A DNA stretch of 64,000 bases from Tuctoria greenei (taxonomy: Eukaryota > Streptophyta > Magnoliopsida > Poales > Poaceae), in NCBI GenBank assembly GCA_036927565.1, contig JAYESD010000008.1, forward strand, positions 117,393,498 to 117,457,497, in the 5' to 3' direction. Below are positions 10,702 to 22,439 of this stretch, piece by piece. The notes under the pieces were generated by a model that was given only the letters and a program-made list of their open reading frames with translations, ran no database searches and was not told the DNA's origin. Both the position numbers and the translations under genes were made by a program. Each line of letters starts with the position of its first letter. The first letter of the stretch is position 1.

Positions 10702-11983
10702 ATGTCAGGTAAATGCAAGAATCATGCATTATATGTTGAGATGATTGACATGATGAAGACGACGATGGAGTTGCTCACTAAAAATCAAACATCAACCAAG
10801 GATTCACATGACATTCAGGCCACCTTTACAACACCTTCCACAAGAAGTAATTACATTCTCCCATCTCTTCCTTCTTATGATGGTTTTGGTTACGATGAAT
10901 ACATTGCTTGGGAAATAGAGTTGGATACAATTTTTGAACAATGGCATATGTGTGAGAGGAGAAAGATTAGAAATATTGCTAGTGCATTAGTTGATTGTGC
11001 ATTAACTTGGTGGGACAACTTAAGTGATATAGAAAAACCTCGAACATGGAAAGATATGAAAATTCTTATGCAAGAAACTTTTGCTAATATATATAATTGC
11101 AAAGATAAAATACATGAACTTGAGAAGAATTTTCTTGTTGTACCCCCTCCTTTGCCTAACCTTTTGCAGGAACATGAACAAATAAATGTAGATGCAAGTG
11201 AGAGTGAGGTGTTGAACAACTCTTCTAAATTTTTTGATGAATCAACTGATAATGCATTTGAATTTCTTGTTGAAAGTGAGAGTAGTGTTAATGGACAATG
11301 CTCTACAGTTAACCAAGGCATGGCATTTCAGATGTGCTGAATTTTGCTACCAATCATGCTATCGATGAGCAGCAACAAGATGAACCTTTTCATAATACAC
11401 CTTTACCATTAGTTGATTTTCCACTGATTCTTACAACAAAAATGAGTTGTGTGTTGATAATTATATTGTACCTGTGCTAGAACAACTAAATGAATTTGAT
11501 ACTTTATCACTCACTTGTGCTGAAATTAAGCATTTGATTCCAACTACATGTGAAAGGGATGAGCTGAAATTGTTATCTTCTCCAAATACTTTGGGCTATA
11601 TTGAATTTGACACTCTTTGTGATCTAGATATCTTAGAGAAGAAAATATTTTCTCAGTCTGAATTGCCTTTGTTAAGTAGACAAATTTTTCATGGTATAGG
11701 CAAATATGAACATAGTGGTATGTTTATGGTGCATAAAGTTTATATATGCTCAAATGAGAAAGCTCCTTTTGTGCTGCAACAACATGGTCAAGTAAATAAA
11801 TGTATTAACGCTAATAATGTCTTGTCAAGTTTTTCTAGTATTTTTCCTTGCAGCAGGGACAACAAAAACATTATTCACTGTGATTGTGCATTATGGACAA
11901 CACTCATTCTACCTCCAAAGCAACCCTCTTTGCTAGACATACGAGCAAGTCGAGAACGGCTTGTCATAAAGAAGGGAGAATGA
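10702..11983 (+). pseudogene. B1 gag-like ORF, frameshifted
   Basis: The likely start is the ATG at 10702 (MSGKCKNHALY), where B2 also has one (MSSKSKNHALY). The core SYDGFGYDEYIAWE...LTWWDNLSDIEKPRTWKDMK is a Ty3/gypsy-type gag (Retrotrans_gag pattern, with the WW(D/E) motif). One base is missing near 11327 (CATTTCAG against CATTTTCAG in B2), which ends the frame at 11340. The rest continues at 11447-11983 with EIKHLIP...LGYIEFDTLCDLDIL, a part I do not recognise. In B2 the frame runs on across the polypurine tract into the LTR. The coat protein would be a trans-packaged gag with no pol. Confidence 0.75.
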
Positions 11984-13147
11984 TGAGATCATGCACATTA
12001 TTATTGCACCTACAAACATGACACAATGTTTATTTGTTTGGGATCCTAGATCAAGTGAATGTGCATTCTTATTTGATGGACAAGATCAAGATGGCGCACT
12101 ATGTCGTCCACCACCTTGGCCTCCTCCATTCATACATACAAGAAGATTTGATGGCGTTGCACATTTGGACCAACACACGAGTGAAGATGAACTTGAGTCG
12201 AGGATGACTCCAATTCAAGAAGGGGAGGATGAGGAGGACATCACTTCTATGGATACAAACAACACTCCATTGAACATACAAGAAGCAATCAATAAAGTTC
12301 ATACACAACAACTAATTTCAGAGGTGAGCTCGTTCTTATATATTTCCTTATATGTTTTTGAGCATAGATTGCTACTTAATAATTTAATTGTGATTAGAAT
12401 CCATGAAGAGGTTCAAGGAGTACTTGGAGGAAGTATTAGGGACGTGGAAGACAAGAGAATTCGTTCAAAGAAGATGGAAACTGAACCAAACTCAAAATTG
12501 TATCCAACTCGGAGTCCAGGAGTAGTACGCACTAAAACGGATGCCCAGGATGCATAAGAACTCCGTTTTGGACGTTCTACATATGAACGGAAAGGGGAGA
12601 GGATAACCTTTCCAATGGCGCCGGTCCCATGTCAAAATACCTTCGGAGTCGATGGGAATCGTCGAAACAATATCAAGTACAGAATCTGTTAGGGTGCTGC
12701 GCCACCGTATTGGGCCATTGGGCCTTGTATCAAGTCTAAGTACATTATTTTTGTGTCTTAGGGTTAGGTCACGATCCCAACACCCCCTTGGACGTCCTCC
12801 CACCTATATATACTCTATAGTAGCCGCCATGGACAATTGGGTTTTGCTTAGATTAATCTGTTATACACAGTTTCGCCGTTCATCGGTTTGTGAGACCCCA
12901 ACTTAGCAATTCAGATTGCTTCTATCTTGTTCTTGCTTGTGTTCTCGGTTGCACTTGCAGGGATTAGCCTTCCTGGCGAGGTCAATCATGTGCAGCACGG
13001 TTGATAACCAACGGAGCGGTGGTGTAGTGATTGCAGGGGTTTTTCGTGTTCTACTCGAGAGCCTCGGATCATCAACGTCGAGATCTCCATCAATCGACTT
13101 ATCCATTACCTTTCGGAAGATCCGGCCTAAACCTTTTTTTCCTATCA
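11981..13147 (+). repeat. B1 3' LTR
   Basis: It follows a purine tract (AAGAAGGGAGAA, 11969-11980) and matches the 5' LTR closely over exactly the same length, ending CCTATCA. An open frame (11991-12557) crosses most of it and carries the family's C-terminal coding sequence. Confidence 0.92.
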
Positions 13148-13152
13148 CACGT

Positions 13153-13440
13153 CACCGGCGAACCCTTCATCATAAACGTCATCATCTGCAGCAAAAACAT
13201 AAAATAGCAACCGTGAGCACGAAGGCTCAGCAAGACTTAACCATCTCCACTAAGCATGGAACTCTATATGCAGGATATATATAAGATAGGACGGTAGTTT
13301 GCAGTAAAAGACTCGCCTAAATGTTAGTCTTTACTTTCAGCTTTTAGCGGCAAATTAAAGCTTCATGAATCTGAAATTTAGTTAACAACCTGATCTAAAC
13401 ATACAAGCATCAATACATAAATAATCCATATAGCATAATT
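13153..13440 (-). repeat. G1 5' LTR, piece 2
   Basis: Sequence between the B1 TSD and CACTA-1. No ORF. It continues piece 1 and resumes at 23200. Confidence 0.65.
13438..13440. other. Target-site duplication of CACTA-1 (ATT)
   Basis: ATT at 13438-13440 is repeated at 23197-23199. CACTA elements make 3-bp duplications. Confidence 0.85.
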
Positions 13441-14075
13441 CACTAGTACAAAAAGCATTTTTACAGGCGCCTCAATTTTTCAAACACAGGCGGTCCTTAA
13501 AAATATGCGACTGTGATGACGAATGATATAATAACCGTCTGTGATGAAAGAACAACACAGGCGGATTTTAAAGAACAACCGTCTGGGTAAATACATTATC
13601 TTCAGAATCGGTTCTTAATTAAGAACCGCCTGTAGCAACGAACTTCACAGACGGATTTTAAGAAACAACCGTCTGGGTAAATACATGATCTTCACAGACG
13701 GTTATTAATTATTAACCGTCTGCAATGCAATGAACTTCACAGGCGGATTTTAAGAAACAACCGTATGGGTAAATACATGATCTTCACAGACAGTTATTAA
13801 TTATCAACCGTCTGCAATGCCATGAACTTCACAGACGGATTTTAAGAAACAACCGTCTGGGTAAATACATGATCTTCGTTGGCGGTTCTTCATTAATAAC
13901 CGTCTGTAATGCAATGAACTTCACAGATGGATTTTAAGGAACAACCGTCTGAGTAAATACATGATCTTCGTTGGCGGTTCTTAATTAATAACCGTCTGTA
14001 ATGCAATGAACTTCATAGCCGGTTCTTGATTAACAACGGCCTGAGAAGATCATGTATTTTCAGTGGCGGTCATTG
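13441..14075. repeat. Left terminal inverted repeat and subterminal array of CACTA-1
   Basis: About 90-bp units hold CAGACGGATTTTAAG...AACAACCGTCTG and a second hairpin-like pair (GACGGTTATTAATTATTAACCGTC). The inverted halves could fold into stems. Units differ by CAGACGG/CAGGCGG swaps. Confidence 0.9.
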
Positions 14076-14364
14076 TTTAATTATCATAAGCAGTTTTCAT
14101 TGAAATTACAGGGATGTAGTTGCAATTATATATCACAGCCGCATGTAGTCGTGCAGGCAAAATTGTATCAGGAAAAAAACATAGATGAGCTAGCGGATAC
14201 TAGTACAGTAATGCATTATAGGAAATGCTCGATCACCAGTGAGGCTGGCTTAATTGTGATAATTCACCATTAGAGGCTTTACAATTGTTCAAAGATAATT
14301 TCTTTACACACTGAACAAAAATCATGCTACATTCATTGTAGATCGACGATGAAGCTCCCATCGA
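14076..14364. other. CACTA-1 spacer, no gene seen
   Basis: About 290 bp downstream of the E2 stop codon, probably including its 3' UTR. Nothing else is supported. Confidence 0.6.
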
Positions 14365-15186
14365 TCAATCTAAATTGTACCGTCCTGCTTGCTCCCGAAC
14401 ACGTCTCTTATATTCCGCTGGATCCTGAAAATATTGACATTATTTAAATTAACAAATGTCGAAGGAGGAATGAATAACCTACATTGGTCACTAAGTCAAA
14501 GTGTCATCTAACCTTGATAAGTAGATTATAGCAATCATTTTCAACATCAGGCACATTTGGCTGATGCAGCATACGCTGAACTTCAAGTAGTATAGTTTTG
14601 ATTGTAAAAGCACTGCACCACCCCTACGAAATATAATTTAAGCAATATAAGAAACCAGTTCAAATAAGTTCGACAAAAATTATAAGTAATAATTACATGA
14701 ACAAAATAGGTCTATCTTACAGTCTCTTGATCAAGAATCCCGATGCAGAGTGCTCCCGAACGATGGACATTTGGGTGGAAGAACCCAATTGAAAAGGAGC
14801 ATCTTGGAGGCACCAAGGGATAGTCCTCAGAGAAGGAGATTGTCAGGGGGTAGTAACCATCTTCCCATTCAGTCTGCAAAAGAAATTTATTAATAGGAGG
14901 ACGATAGTTAAACTCATATTGTGCTTGTTCTTCATGACTTACCCCTTCTTTACCGGGGACGATGCACTGCCACTTCAATAAATCTCCCGATTCAGGCTTC
15001 GCAGAGAAATTGAAAATACCAAAACTAAACAACACGGAAAAACAAACTACAGTTAAGTTCATCAGTCCATTACAGATACATATGTATATACAACCATGTG
15101 ACCGGTGTGCCATATGTACATACATGGGGATGGTTCTTGCGCCACGCCAAGCGCTCCTCCTTCAATCGGCTACACGCCCGAGACAT
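14365..15186 (-). CDS. Captured SUMO-conjugating enzyme E2 (SCE1/UBC9-like)
   Basis: Minus-strand exons: 15186-15124, 15024-14943, 14873-14721, 14623-14513 and 14424-14365, for about 155 residues (plant SCE1 is about 160). Segments match the SUMO E2 family in order: RLKEERLAWRKNHPH, FSAKPES, EWEDGYYPLTISFSEDYP, GFFHPNVHRSGALCIGIL, GW...TIKTILL, and EYKRRVREQA at the end. The HPN motif and the catalytic Cys after SGAL are present. The Tyr usual after HPNV is His, and the C-terminus is altered (GRYNLD). Donors and acceptors are canonical. Exon 2 is one base too long for the frame as I place its acceptor (AG|TTTTGG), so a 1-nt insertion or another acceptor must be considered. The family charges SUMO from the E1 and passes it to lysines. 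Introns are retained, so capture was from genomic DNA. Confidence 0.82.
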
Positions 15187-15328
15187 CATTATCTGAAGAA
15201 AGACCAAACTTCCAAACTTCCAAATCATTGAGTCCAAACGCATATGTACACAAATGCAAAAGGACACAATCCATATACCAACATTGTTCTAAGTTGATTT
15301 CAGGAGATACAAATATATACAATATATA

Positions 15329-18128
15329 TCATCTCGCATTGCTATATACATTTTTTCCAGCATTGACATCTTCTCGCATATAGGGTTTCAAATTCTTTTT
15401 AATGCTTCTCTCTACGCGCTTGATGTTTTCTGGTTCGGTGAAAAGGTACATCTCTTCATACTGATTATATTCCTCTTCATTATCTCCCACATTGTCAACC
15501 CCAACAATATTTTGCTTTCCAGAAACAACTACGTGCAACTTCTCAGTTTCTGGATCTTGAACATAAAAAACTTGTGCAAAATTATCGGCGAGAACCCACA
15601 GGTCATCTTTGTAACCCACTTTATTCAAGTCTACCAGTGTCAGTCCGTAATTGTCCACTTTCAAACCATCAGGATGTTTGACCCATTGGCACTTAAATAC
15701 GGGCATTACCATTCTTTCGCCATAATCGAGTTCCCATATTTCCTCTATGAACCCGAAGTATATGGTCTTCTGCCCTTGTGAATCATAAGCCTCAATACGA
15801 ACACCACTATTTTGTGCAACACTCTTATCGTCTTTTTCTTTAGTGTAAAATGTGTAACCATTGATGTCATATGCTTGCCATGATGTTACCAAAGCAGATG
15901 GGCCACAAGCTAACTTTTTCATTGTTGCCTCTTCTATAGTGTTTCCGTATGATATATTTTTGTCCATTAACCATTCAGTGAAACATCTTCTGTGCTCTTT
16001 CATGATCCAGTCCTCTTTGCAGTCTTGGTTTTTATCACGAAGCTCAATTTGGTGTTCCTCGATGTACGGCTCAGCTATTGCGAGCTGTTGTAGTACACCA
16101 AAATGTGCACGGTGTACATTCTTGTAATCTTGAACAATAAAAGTTTTCTTACCCACTTTGCCTCTCCCACGTAGTCTACCCTCATGTACCGGTATAGGCA
16201 CACCTATCGATTTTCCATCTTTGATGTAATCAGTGCAACCCTCAATCACCTCTTCAGTGGTGTATCCTTCCATAATTGAACCCTCTGGATGAGCACGGTT
16301 CCGCACATAACCTTTTAATACTCCTAAATATCTCTCCAACGAAAACATATGATGTAAATATAGTGGCCCCAATGCTTTTATCTGATCAACAAGATGTATG
16401 ATTAGGTGTACTTGCATATCAAAAAAGGATGGTGGGAAACACATCTCAAGCTTGTACATTGTCTCGACAATGTATGTTTTCAGATAGTCTAAATCTTCAC
16501 GTGCTATCACCTTTTGCGATACTGCATTGAAGAAGTAACACAAACGTGTGATGACAACTTTTATATGCTCAGGTTTGATTACTCTTATTGCAATGGCAAG
16601 GAAAATTGTCATCATCATGTGACAGTCGTGAGAATTATAACCGAATAAAGACAAGTCTTTCATCGAGACTAGTTTGCGGATATTGGATGAGAAACTTGTG
16701 GGCACTTTGATCCCACGCAAGCATTCGCAAATTGCTTTTTTCTCTTCTAGCGTCAAGTTGTAGCTGGCTGGGGGAAGGTAATGCTTCCCGTTCACCTTTT
16801 CTACTGGATGAAGCTCTGGTCTCAAATCAAGATTTACTAGGTCCATACATGAATTTAATCCATCCTTTGTCTTCCTCGGCATGTCCAGCAAGGTCCCAAT
16901 GATGCTGTCAAATACATTCTTTGTAACGTGCATCAAATCAATACTATGGCAAAATTCCAGATTCTTCCAATACGGAAGATACTTGAAAAAAATTGATTGT
17001 TTCTTGAAAGCCATGTCAGTTGTATCATCCGAAGATGTACTTTTCTTTCTCTTAATTCCTTTACTCTTTTTTCCCTTACCGAAAGCAATATGAATGTTCT
17101 TGACCATTTCAAACACAAGTTTTCCACTGTAAGGTTTCGGTGCAGTATCTTTTTCGATTTTGTTATCAAATTGTTCTTTCATCTTCCTATACTTGTGTGT
17201 ATCTGTCAAGAACCGTCGATGTCTCATGTACACCGTCTTTCTGGATGAAGTGAGGTATAGATATCCAGTTCTATCCACGCACCTAACGCAACCTTTCTTC
17301 CCTTTCATTTGTCCCGATAATGTAAACAGTCCGGGATAATCATGCACGGTAACGAATATCATTGCTCTTAGCGTGAAATACTCCCGCTTGTACTCATCCC
17401 ATGTACGTACCCCTTCATTCCACAATTTCGCCATATCTTCCATTAAAGGTTCCAAGAACACATCAATTTCGATGCCGGGTTGTTTCGGACCTTGGATAAG
17501 AACAGATAATAAGATATATTTCCTTTTGTGACACAACCACGTCGGTAGGTTGTACATAGTTAAGACCACGGGCCATGTGCTGTGTATGCTCCTTTTTTCA
17601 CCAAACGAATTCATTCCATCTGTACCCAAGGCAAACCTCACATTTCTGATTTCCTTCGCAAATTCTGGATACTGAATATCAAAATTTTTCCACTGCGTTG
17701 CATCACCAAGGTGTCGTATATGTTTTTCATTCTTCTTGCGTTCCACGGAATGCCAACGCATAAGTTCAGCCTCCCTAGGGTTTGAGAACAAACGCTTCAA
17801 GCGATCAATTACCGGAAGGTACCACATCACCAATGCAGGAATTTTCTCTTATTCTTCCTGTCTGCATCGCCAGAAGTATCGTCATCGTCACCTTCAGGAC
17901 CAATAATAAACTTCTTATTCTTCTGAGTCTTTTTCATGTTGGTAACATACTGGTGATTGTAGTCCTTCTTATATCTACTGACACCACAAATGGGGCATCT
18001 AGTTGCGAGCTCATGCTCTTTGCGATACAGAATACAATGGTTCACACAAGCGTGTATTTTTGTCACACCTAGTGCCATCGGGCAATGAAGTTTCTTCGCT
18101 TTATAAGTGCTTCTAGGCAGTTTGCTTT
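15329..18128 (-). pseudogene. TNP2-type CACTA transposase (Transposase_21)
   Basis: An 834-codon frame (17833-15329) plus an upstream piece (about 18128-17827) starting near LPRSTYKAKKLHCP and including the cysteine cluster CPICGVSRYKK. The large frame has the TNP2 core (FALGTDGMNSFGEKRS, STWPVVLTMYNLPTWLC, LLSVLIQGPKQPG), a DUF4218-like part (MYKLEMCFPPSFFDMQVHL, MFSLERYLGVLKGYVRNRAHPEGS) and a DUF4216-like end (FGFIEEIWELDYG, MPVFKCQWV, GLTLVDLNKVGYKDD). These domains and this order are typical of CACTA transposases, which cut and join the ends in the nucleus. A 1-nt frameshift near 17845 separates the pieces (the other frame reads IPALVMWYLP). N-terminal exons above 18128 were not found. 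Confidence 0.9.
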
Positions 18129-18526
18129 TATTTCTCTAAGTTTCATTTGAGCAATTGTAGCTAATCTGTGCTACCAAAGATGTCTGCACTTGTGGCTCCA
18201 TCAGCTTCATTTGAGCAATTGTACCTAATCTGAGCTACCAAAGTTATGCTATATTTAGCTCTGAAGCCAAACAAAAGTTGCTGGCCAACTCATTTGTGAT
18301 GCCAGGAGCATCCTCACGCCCATATCTAGGTAACACTAGGTGTGGCGATGGAGTCTGAGCATATGATGCTGATCTCTATGATACAAGAATTTAGTTAGAC
18401 CTATATAACTTCAAAATGTGTTTTGGCTAAATTTGCTTAATTGAGCCAAAATTGAGAAAATTTGTTTTAAATATGACCAAATTTAGTTATGCCATTTATT
18501 AGATTTTTTGTCTTATTAGATCTAGC
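18129..18526. other. Intergenic promoter region of CACTA-1, with a direct duplication
   Basis: The two transposon genes diverge from here, so promoters for both should lie in it. A segment of about 60 bp (TTCATTTGAGCAATTGTA ... GAGCTACCAAAG) is present twice, near 18145-18180 and 18208-18242. No coding sequence is seen. Confidence 0.6.
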
Positions 18527-21500
18527 ATGGAAAGCCCTAAGAAGACTGGTCCTGATAGTAACAACAAAGAAGACAATATGGAGTTTACTGACTCCAGCAG
18601 TTCAGGCTCCTATCACAGTCCTTCGGATCCTTTTCCGAATATAAAAATTAAAAAGACTTGAGTGGATCTAGACCCGGAATATGATCCTGCCGACGAGGTA
18701 TGGATCACGAATCTTAACTTCAGCAGTTCAAGTTAATGTTGGTTGTCAAGTATACGAAGTCTTATAATTTTTTTCTACCTAGATTAATCTCGAAGACAAT
18801 GAGGTGACATCGGCTCCTAAAACCGCAGAAGGTTCACCAATGGATGAATCCTCAGCTTCACTCAAGCGGAAACGAGGGCAACGAGGTCCCAATAAGGGTC
18901 CATTGGACCGCATCATGTACATAACAAGGGTCGGTCCAGGTGGGCTTCCCCAAGAACCACTGGATTCAGTTACCAAGTACCGTAATGCATGCGGTTTTCT
19001 TGTTAGGGAGGTTGTGCCGATCACAACCGAGAATTGGAGGAAATTACCCGAGCAGACCAAGAATGAGTTGTGGGAAAAGATAAAGAAACAATTCAAGTTC
19101 CCGAAAGGCACAGAAGAAGCTGTAAAGAAAGCAACATTGGTCTCTTGCGGCAAGAAGTTTCGATGCTGGAAGAGTGAAATGAATGCTTATGTTAAGGCCA
19201 ATAAGGTCCCTAGCCCGAGGAAGATGGGAAAAATCACACAAGCTCAGTGGCAAGAGTTTGTTCGTCAAAAGAGCACACCTGATGCTAAAGCTCTAAGTGC
19301 AACTAGGTCAGAGCTTGCAAAAAAGAACAAATACCATCATCGCTTGGGGTCTGCCGGATATGGCCCCAAAGTCCAGAAATGGAATAAGATAATAGACGAA
19401 ATTCTTAGTAAGGGCAATCCTCACCCATTAGAAGGGTGCGATGAGCGAACTCAACGCTGGGTCTTTGCTCGGTCAGGTTTGACCAGCGAGGGCAAACTTG
19501 AAAAGCCCGACTCTCTGAATGAAGTAGAGGATAAAATGAAAGAAGTAATTGAAAAGCAACAGAAGGGTCTCTTCAAGCCGAAGAGGGAGAATGACCAACT
19601 TACCGCTATCTTGGGAAACCCTGAACACAGCGGACGGGTTCGAGCGGTCTCTTCTCAAATGTCTTGGCTAGATGGTTTCCCTAAAGATAAAGACACATAT
19701 AGAAGACGTGAGAAGTTTAAGAAAACACTTGATGAAACAATTGCTCAAAAGGTCAAAGAAAATATGCAAGAAATAATGGAACAACTTAGACAATCAGGAC
19801 AATTAGTGGCACCGAGTACAATGATGGTTCCGGTGCAAAAGGAGCAATTAGTATCTCCAGCTGCCTACCCTAGCAGCGTTGGTTCCGTGCCAGGCTCAGG
19901 GTCAGCGCATAAGTTCCCTGTCGATGATATTGCTAACGACAAATCTTGTCGTCTTCTTGTCCCGATAGGCAGAGCAGGGAACAAAACCAAACAGGTTGCC
20001 ACTGCTATGGCAAAGCCTGATCGTGACTTCAACGGGAGTCCACTTCCGTTGTATTATTCTGTGGTGCAAGTTCTTCAGATCATTGATAATGATTATGAAG
20101 ATTATGAAATAGACCACGTCACACCTGAGGGGATCGCGACTCTGGGGCAGGCTGTCAACCAATTAATCCTTTGGCACCGACGCGATATCGTGTTGGACGA
20201 TGAGCCAATTTCTAGCCCCGTCGCATCTCCAAATACTGCAACCCCATCTTCTAAGGCGAAAGTGCATGAAGATCCACTCCCAGTCCGGGAAGATCCACTC
20301 CCCCTATGTCTGAGCAAGGATGATGATATCCAAGAGCAACAAGTTGGACAACAACTTCAAGCAGTACCAGAGCAAGCTGTTGCTAGTAAAGAGCAACTAG
20401 TTGAGCAACAGCTTGAAGTAGTACTAGAGCCAGCTGCTGGGAGTAAAGAGCAATCAGTTGAACAACAGGTTCAACAACAAGCCAGTGTCCAACTTCCGAC
20501 GACTACTCCTCGATCATCAGTGCCTATCAAAGTTAGCTCATACGAAAATAAGAAACCTTCATCAGAAGTGACAAAGTATTTGGAAGATATGAAGGAAAAT
20601 ATTAGAAAATCGAGTGCATCTCGTTCTTCTCATGAGCCAGCATTAGAAGATATCGAGGAGTGGGAAGAAGACGGTGTCATGTATAATCGGCGGACGGCTT
20701 TAGTTAAACCAGGAGTTCCAATATACAAGCTTGAGGATGTTCCTCCTAAATTTGAGAATGGGAAGCCGTTAATGACATCCGTACAACTTAGCAAACAACC
20801 CGTCGCGCTCAGAAGAATGCATGAGTGGTACATCACTGCCAGCACAAAATATGGTCTTGATTGTGTCACATTTCGTATTCCAAAAGAAGCATTCAGGAGC
20901 ACTGGAGTAGATAAACGAGTCATTTTATTTGACGAGCTGCTTTCCCTTTTCCATCGGGGCATGCTCGAAATCAACCTGCTGCTCGTCTGGTGCTTGTAAG
21001 TGCTCTAATATTTTGTATTTGCTTTTCTTACTACACGCATACGCATTTCATGAGATTATAACAATTCTGGACTTCTTCAATAGGATGCAATACATGGATA
21101 ATGAAAAGTTGGCGCACAAGATAGGTATCCTTGACCCTACTAGGATTGCAAAGTCGCTATTCGACGTCCAGGCGAATCGAGAATCAAGCCAGTACAAACA
21201 CATGAAAAAAAAAGATTTTGAAAGAGCAATTGCAAAACTTAAGAAGGATAGAAAGGCAGAAGTTGCAGCTTACATAGGACATGCGATGTTTAACTTTGTC
21301 AGAGACGGCCAGGACCTCGTAAAGGCTCCGTACCACTTCGAGTAAGTTCGACACATGGCATTGAAATAGCAATTATTGGTAATTGTTAACACGTGTGTTT
21401 GTATGTTTGCAGTAATCACTACATAATGATCTTCATCAAGCCAACGCAGGGAATGGCAACAGTCTTGGACTCGGCCGATTACCCACCAGATCGTTACAAA

Positions 21501-22241
21501 GATTTCCTTTCCATTTTGAAAAAGTACGTTTATTCAATAATTTTAATTTACGCACATTTAGAATGTGTTGACAAGTTTTATATGACATTTCTTGTATTAC
21601 AGCGCTTGGCGGTTTTACGCGGAACAGCTTGGCGGTCAGAGACCTCCTAATACGAATGCATTGGACATTAAAACGTATTATGCTTGTCCGAAGCAGCCTG
21701 CTGGGAGTGTCTTATGCGGGTATTATGTATGCGAGCATCTTCGGACCGCCGCCGTATATAGAGTCAATCGTGAGGATGTAAGTTATCCTTAATGTCGATA
21801 CCTTATTTTCTTACTTTTGTGTTTCATTTTCATTGTAACTAGCATAGTTTAATGCTTATATTCTCTGCTGTTCAATATTACCAGAAACATTATTTTCATA
21901 TTTTGATTCCAACTTCAAAATTCAATTGCTCATAGTACAACTGCTCCAAAAATACCTACTAAATTCTTGTATACTCTCACTTTGATCTATACTTTGAGAT
22001 TGTTCAAACCAACACATTCTAAACCTTGTTATGTGTTATATTGCAGAACAAGAAGAATCTGAACGAAGAATGGCCGGTTTGTAGAAGTATTCCTGATGGA
22101 GGAGCCGACAGGATTGCTTCTGAACTCTGTCAGTTCATTCGTCGCGAAATTTTGCACAAAACGGGGAAGTTCTTTGATAAGAGAGGTTCAGCAGCTGATG
22201 TGCCAGAACTTTGCGACTATACCAATCTAAACAGTTTTTAG
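18527..22241 (+). pseudogene. CACTA second gene: Transposase_24-like protein fused to a Ulp1 (C48) SUMO protease domain
   Basis: Exons 18527-18697, 18783-20995, 21084-21341, 21413-21523, 21603-21777 and 22047-22241, all with GT/AG borders and consistent phase. The ATG at 18527 opens the frame, but codon 45 is TGA (18659-18661, a likely CGA to TGA change). Exon 2 has the plant transposase part (RGPNKGPLDRIMYITRVGPGG, ELAKKNKYHHRLGSAGY), coiled segments and a Gln/Glu/Val-rich spacer. The last exons form a Ulp1 catalytic domain: His 21417-21419 (NHYIM), Asp 21468-21470 (VLDSA) and Cys 21715-21717 (SVLCGYYVC). The family cleaves SUMO. Initiation after codon 45, for example at PMDESS (18841), could still give a protein. 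Confidence 0.88.
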
Positions 22242-22439
22242 TGAAAACTTGTAAACTTTGAGATGAAATTGTATCTGTAACTTGTGTGTATGTATATTGT
22301 TTTAGTGAAATTGACTTCTGTGATAATAATATTGTTGTCTTTTGTTCTGTGATGATTGTTGTTTTTTGTTCTGTGATTATATTGAATTGACCTGGAAATT
22401 AGAAATAACAGCAATAGTACTGCATGACTGTGAAAAACA
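22242..22439 (+). other. Likely 3' UTR of the Transposase_24/Ulp1 gene
   Basis: AT-rich, with TTGTGTGTATGTATATTG and repeated TTTTGTTCTGTGAT. No ORF. Confidence 0.5.

Larger units (their letters stand above)
8325..13147 (+). mobile_element. B1: gag-only (non-autonomous) LTR retrotransposon, complete
   Basis: Two 1167-bp LTRs (8325-9491 and 11981-13147) flank a 2.5-kb interior with a primer site, a leader, a gag-type ORF and a polypurine tract. There is no protease, reverse transcriptase or integrase, so it must use enzymes from another element. The TSD is CATGT/CACGT in the G1 LTR. B2 is a second family member on the minus strand. Confidence 0.92.
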
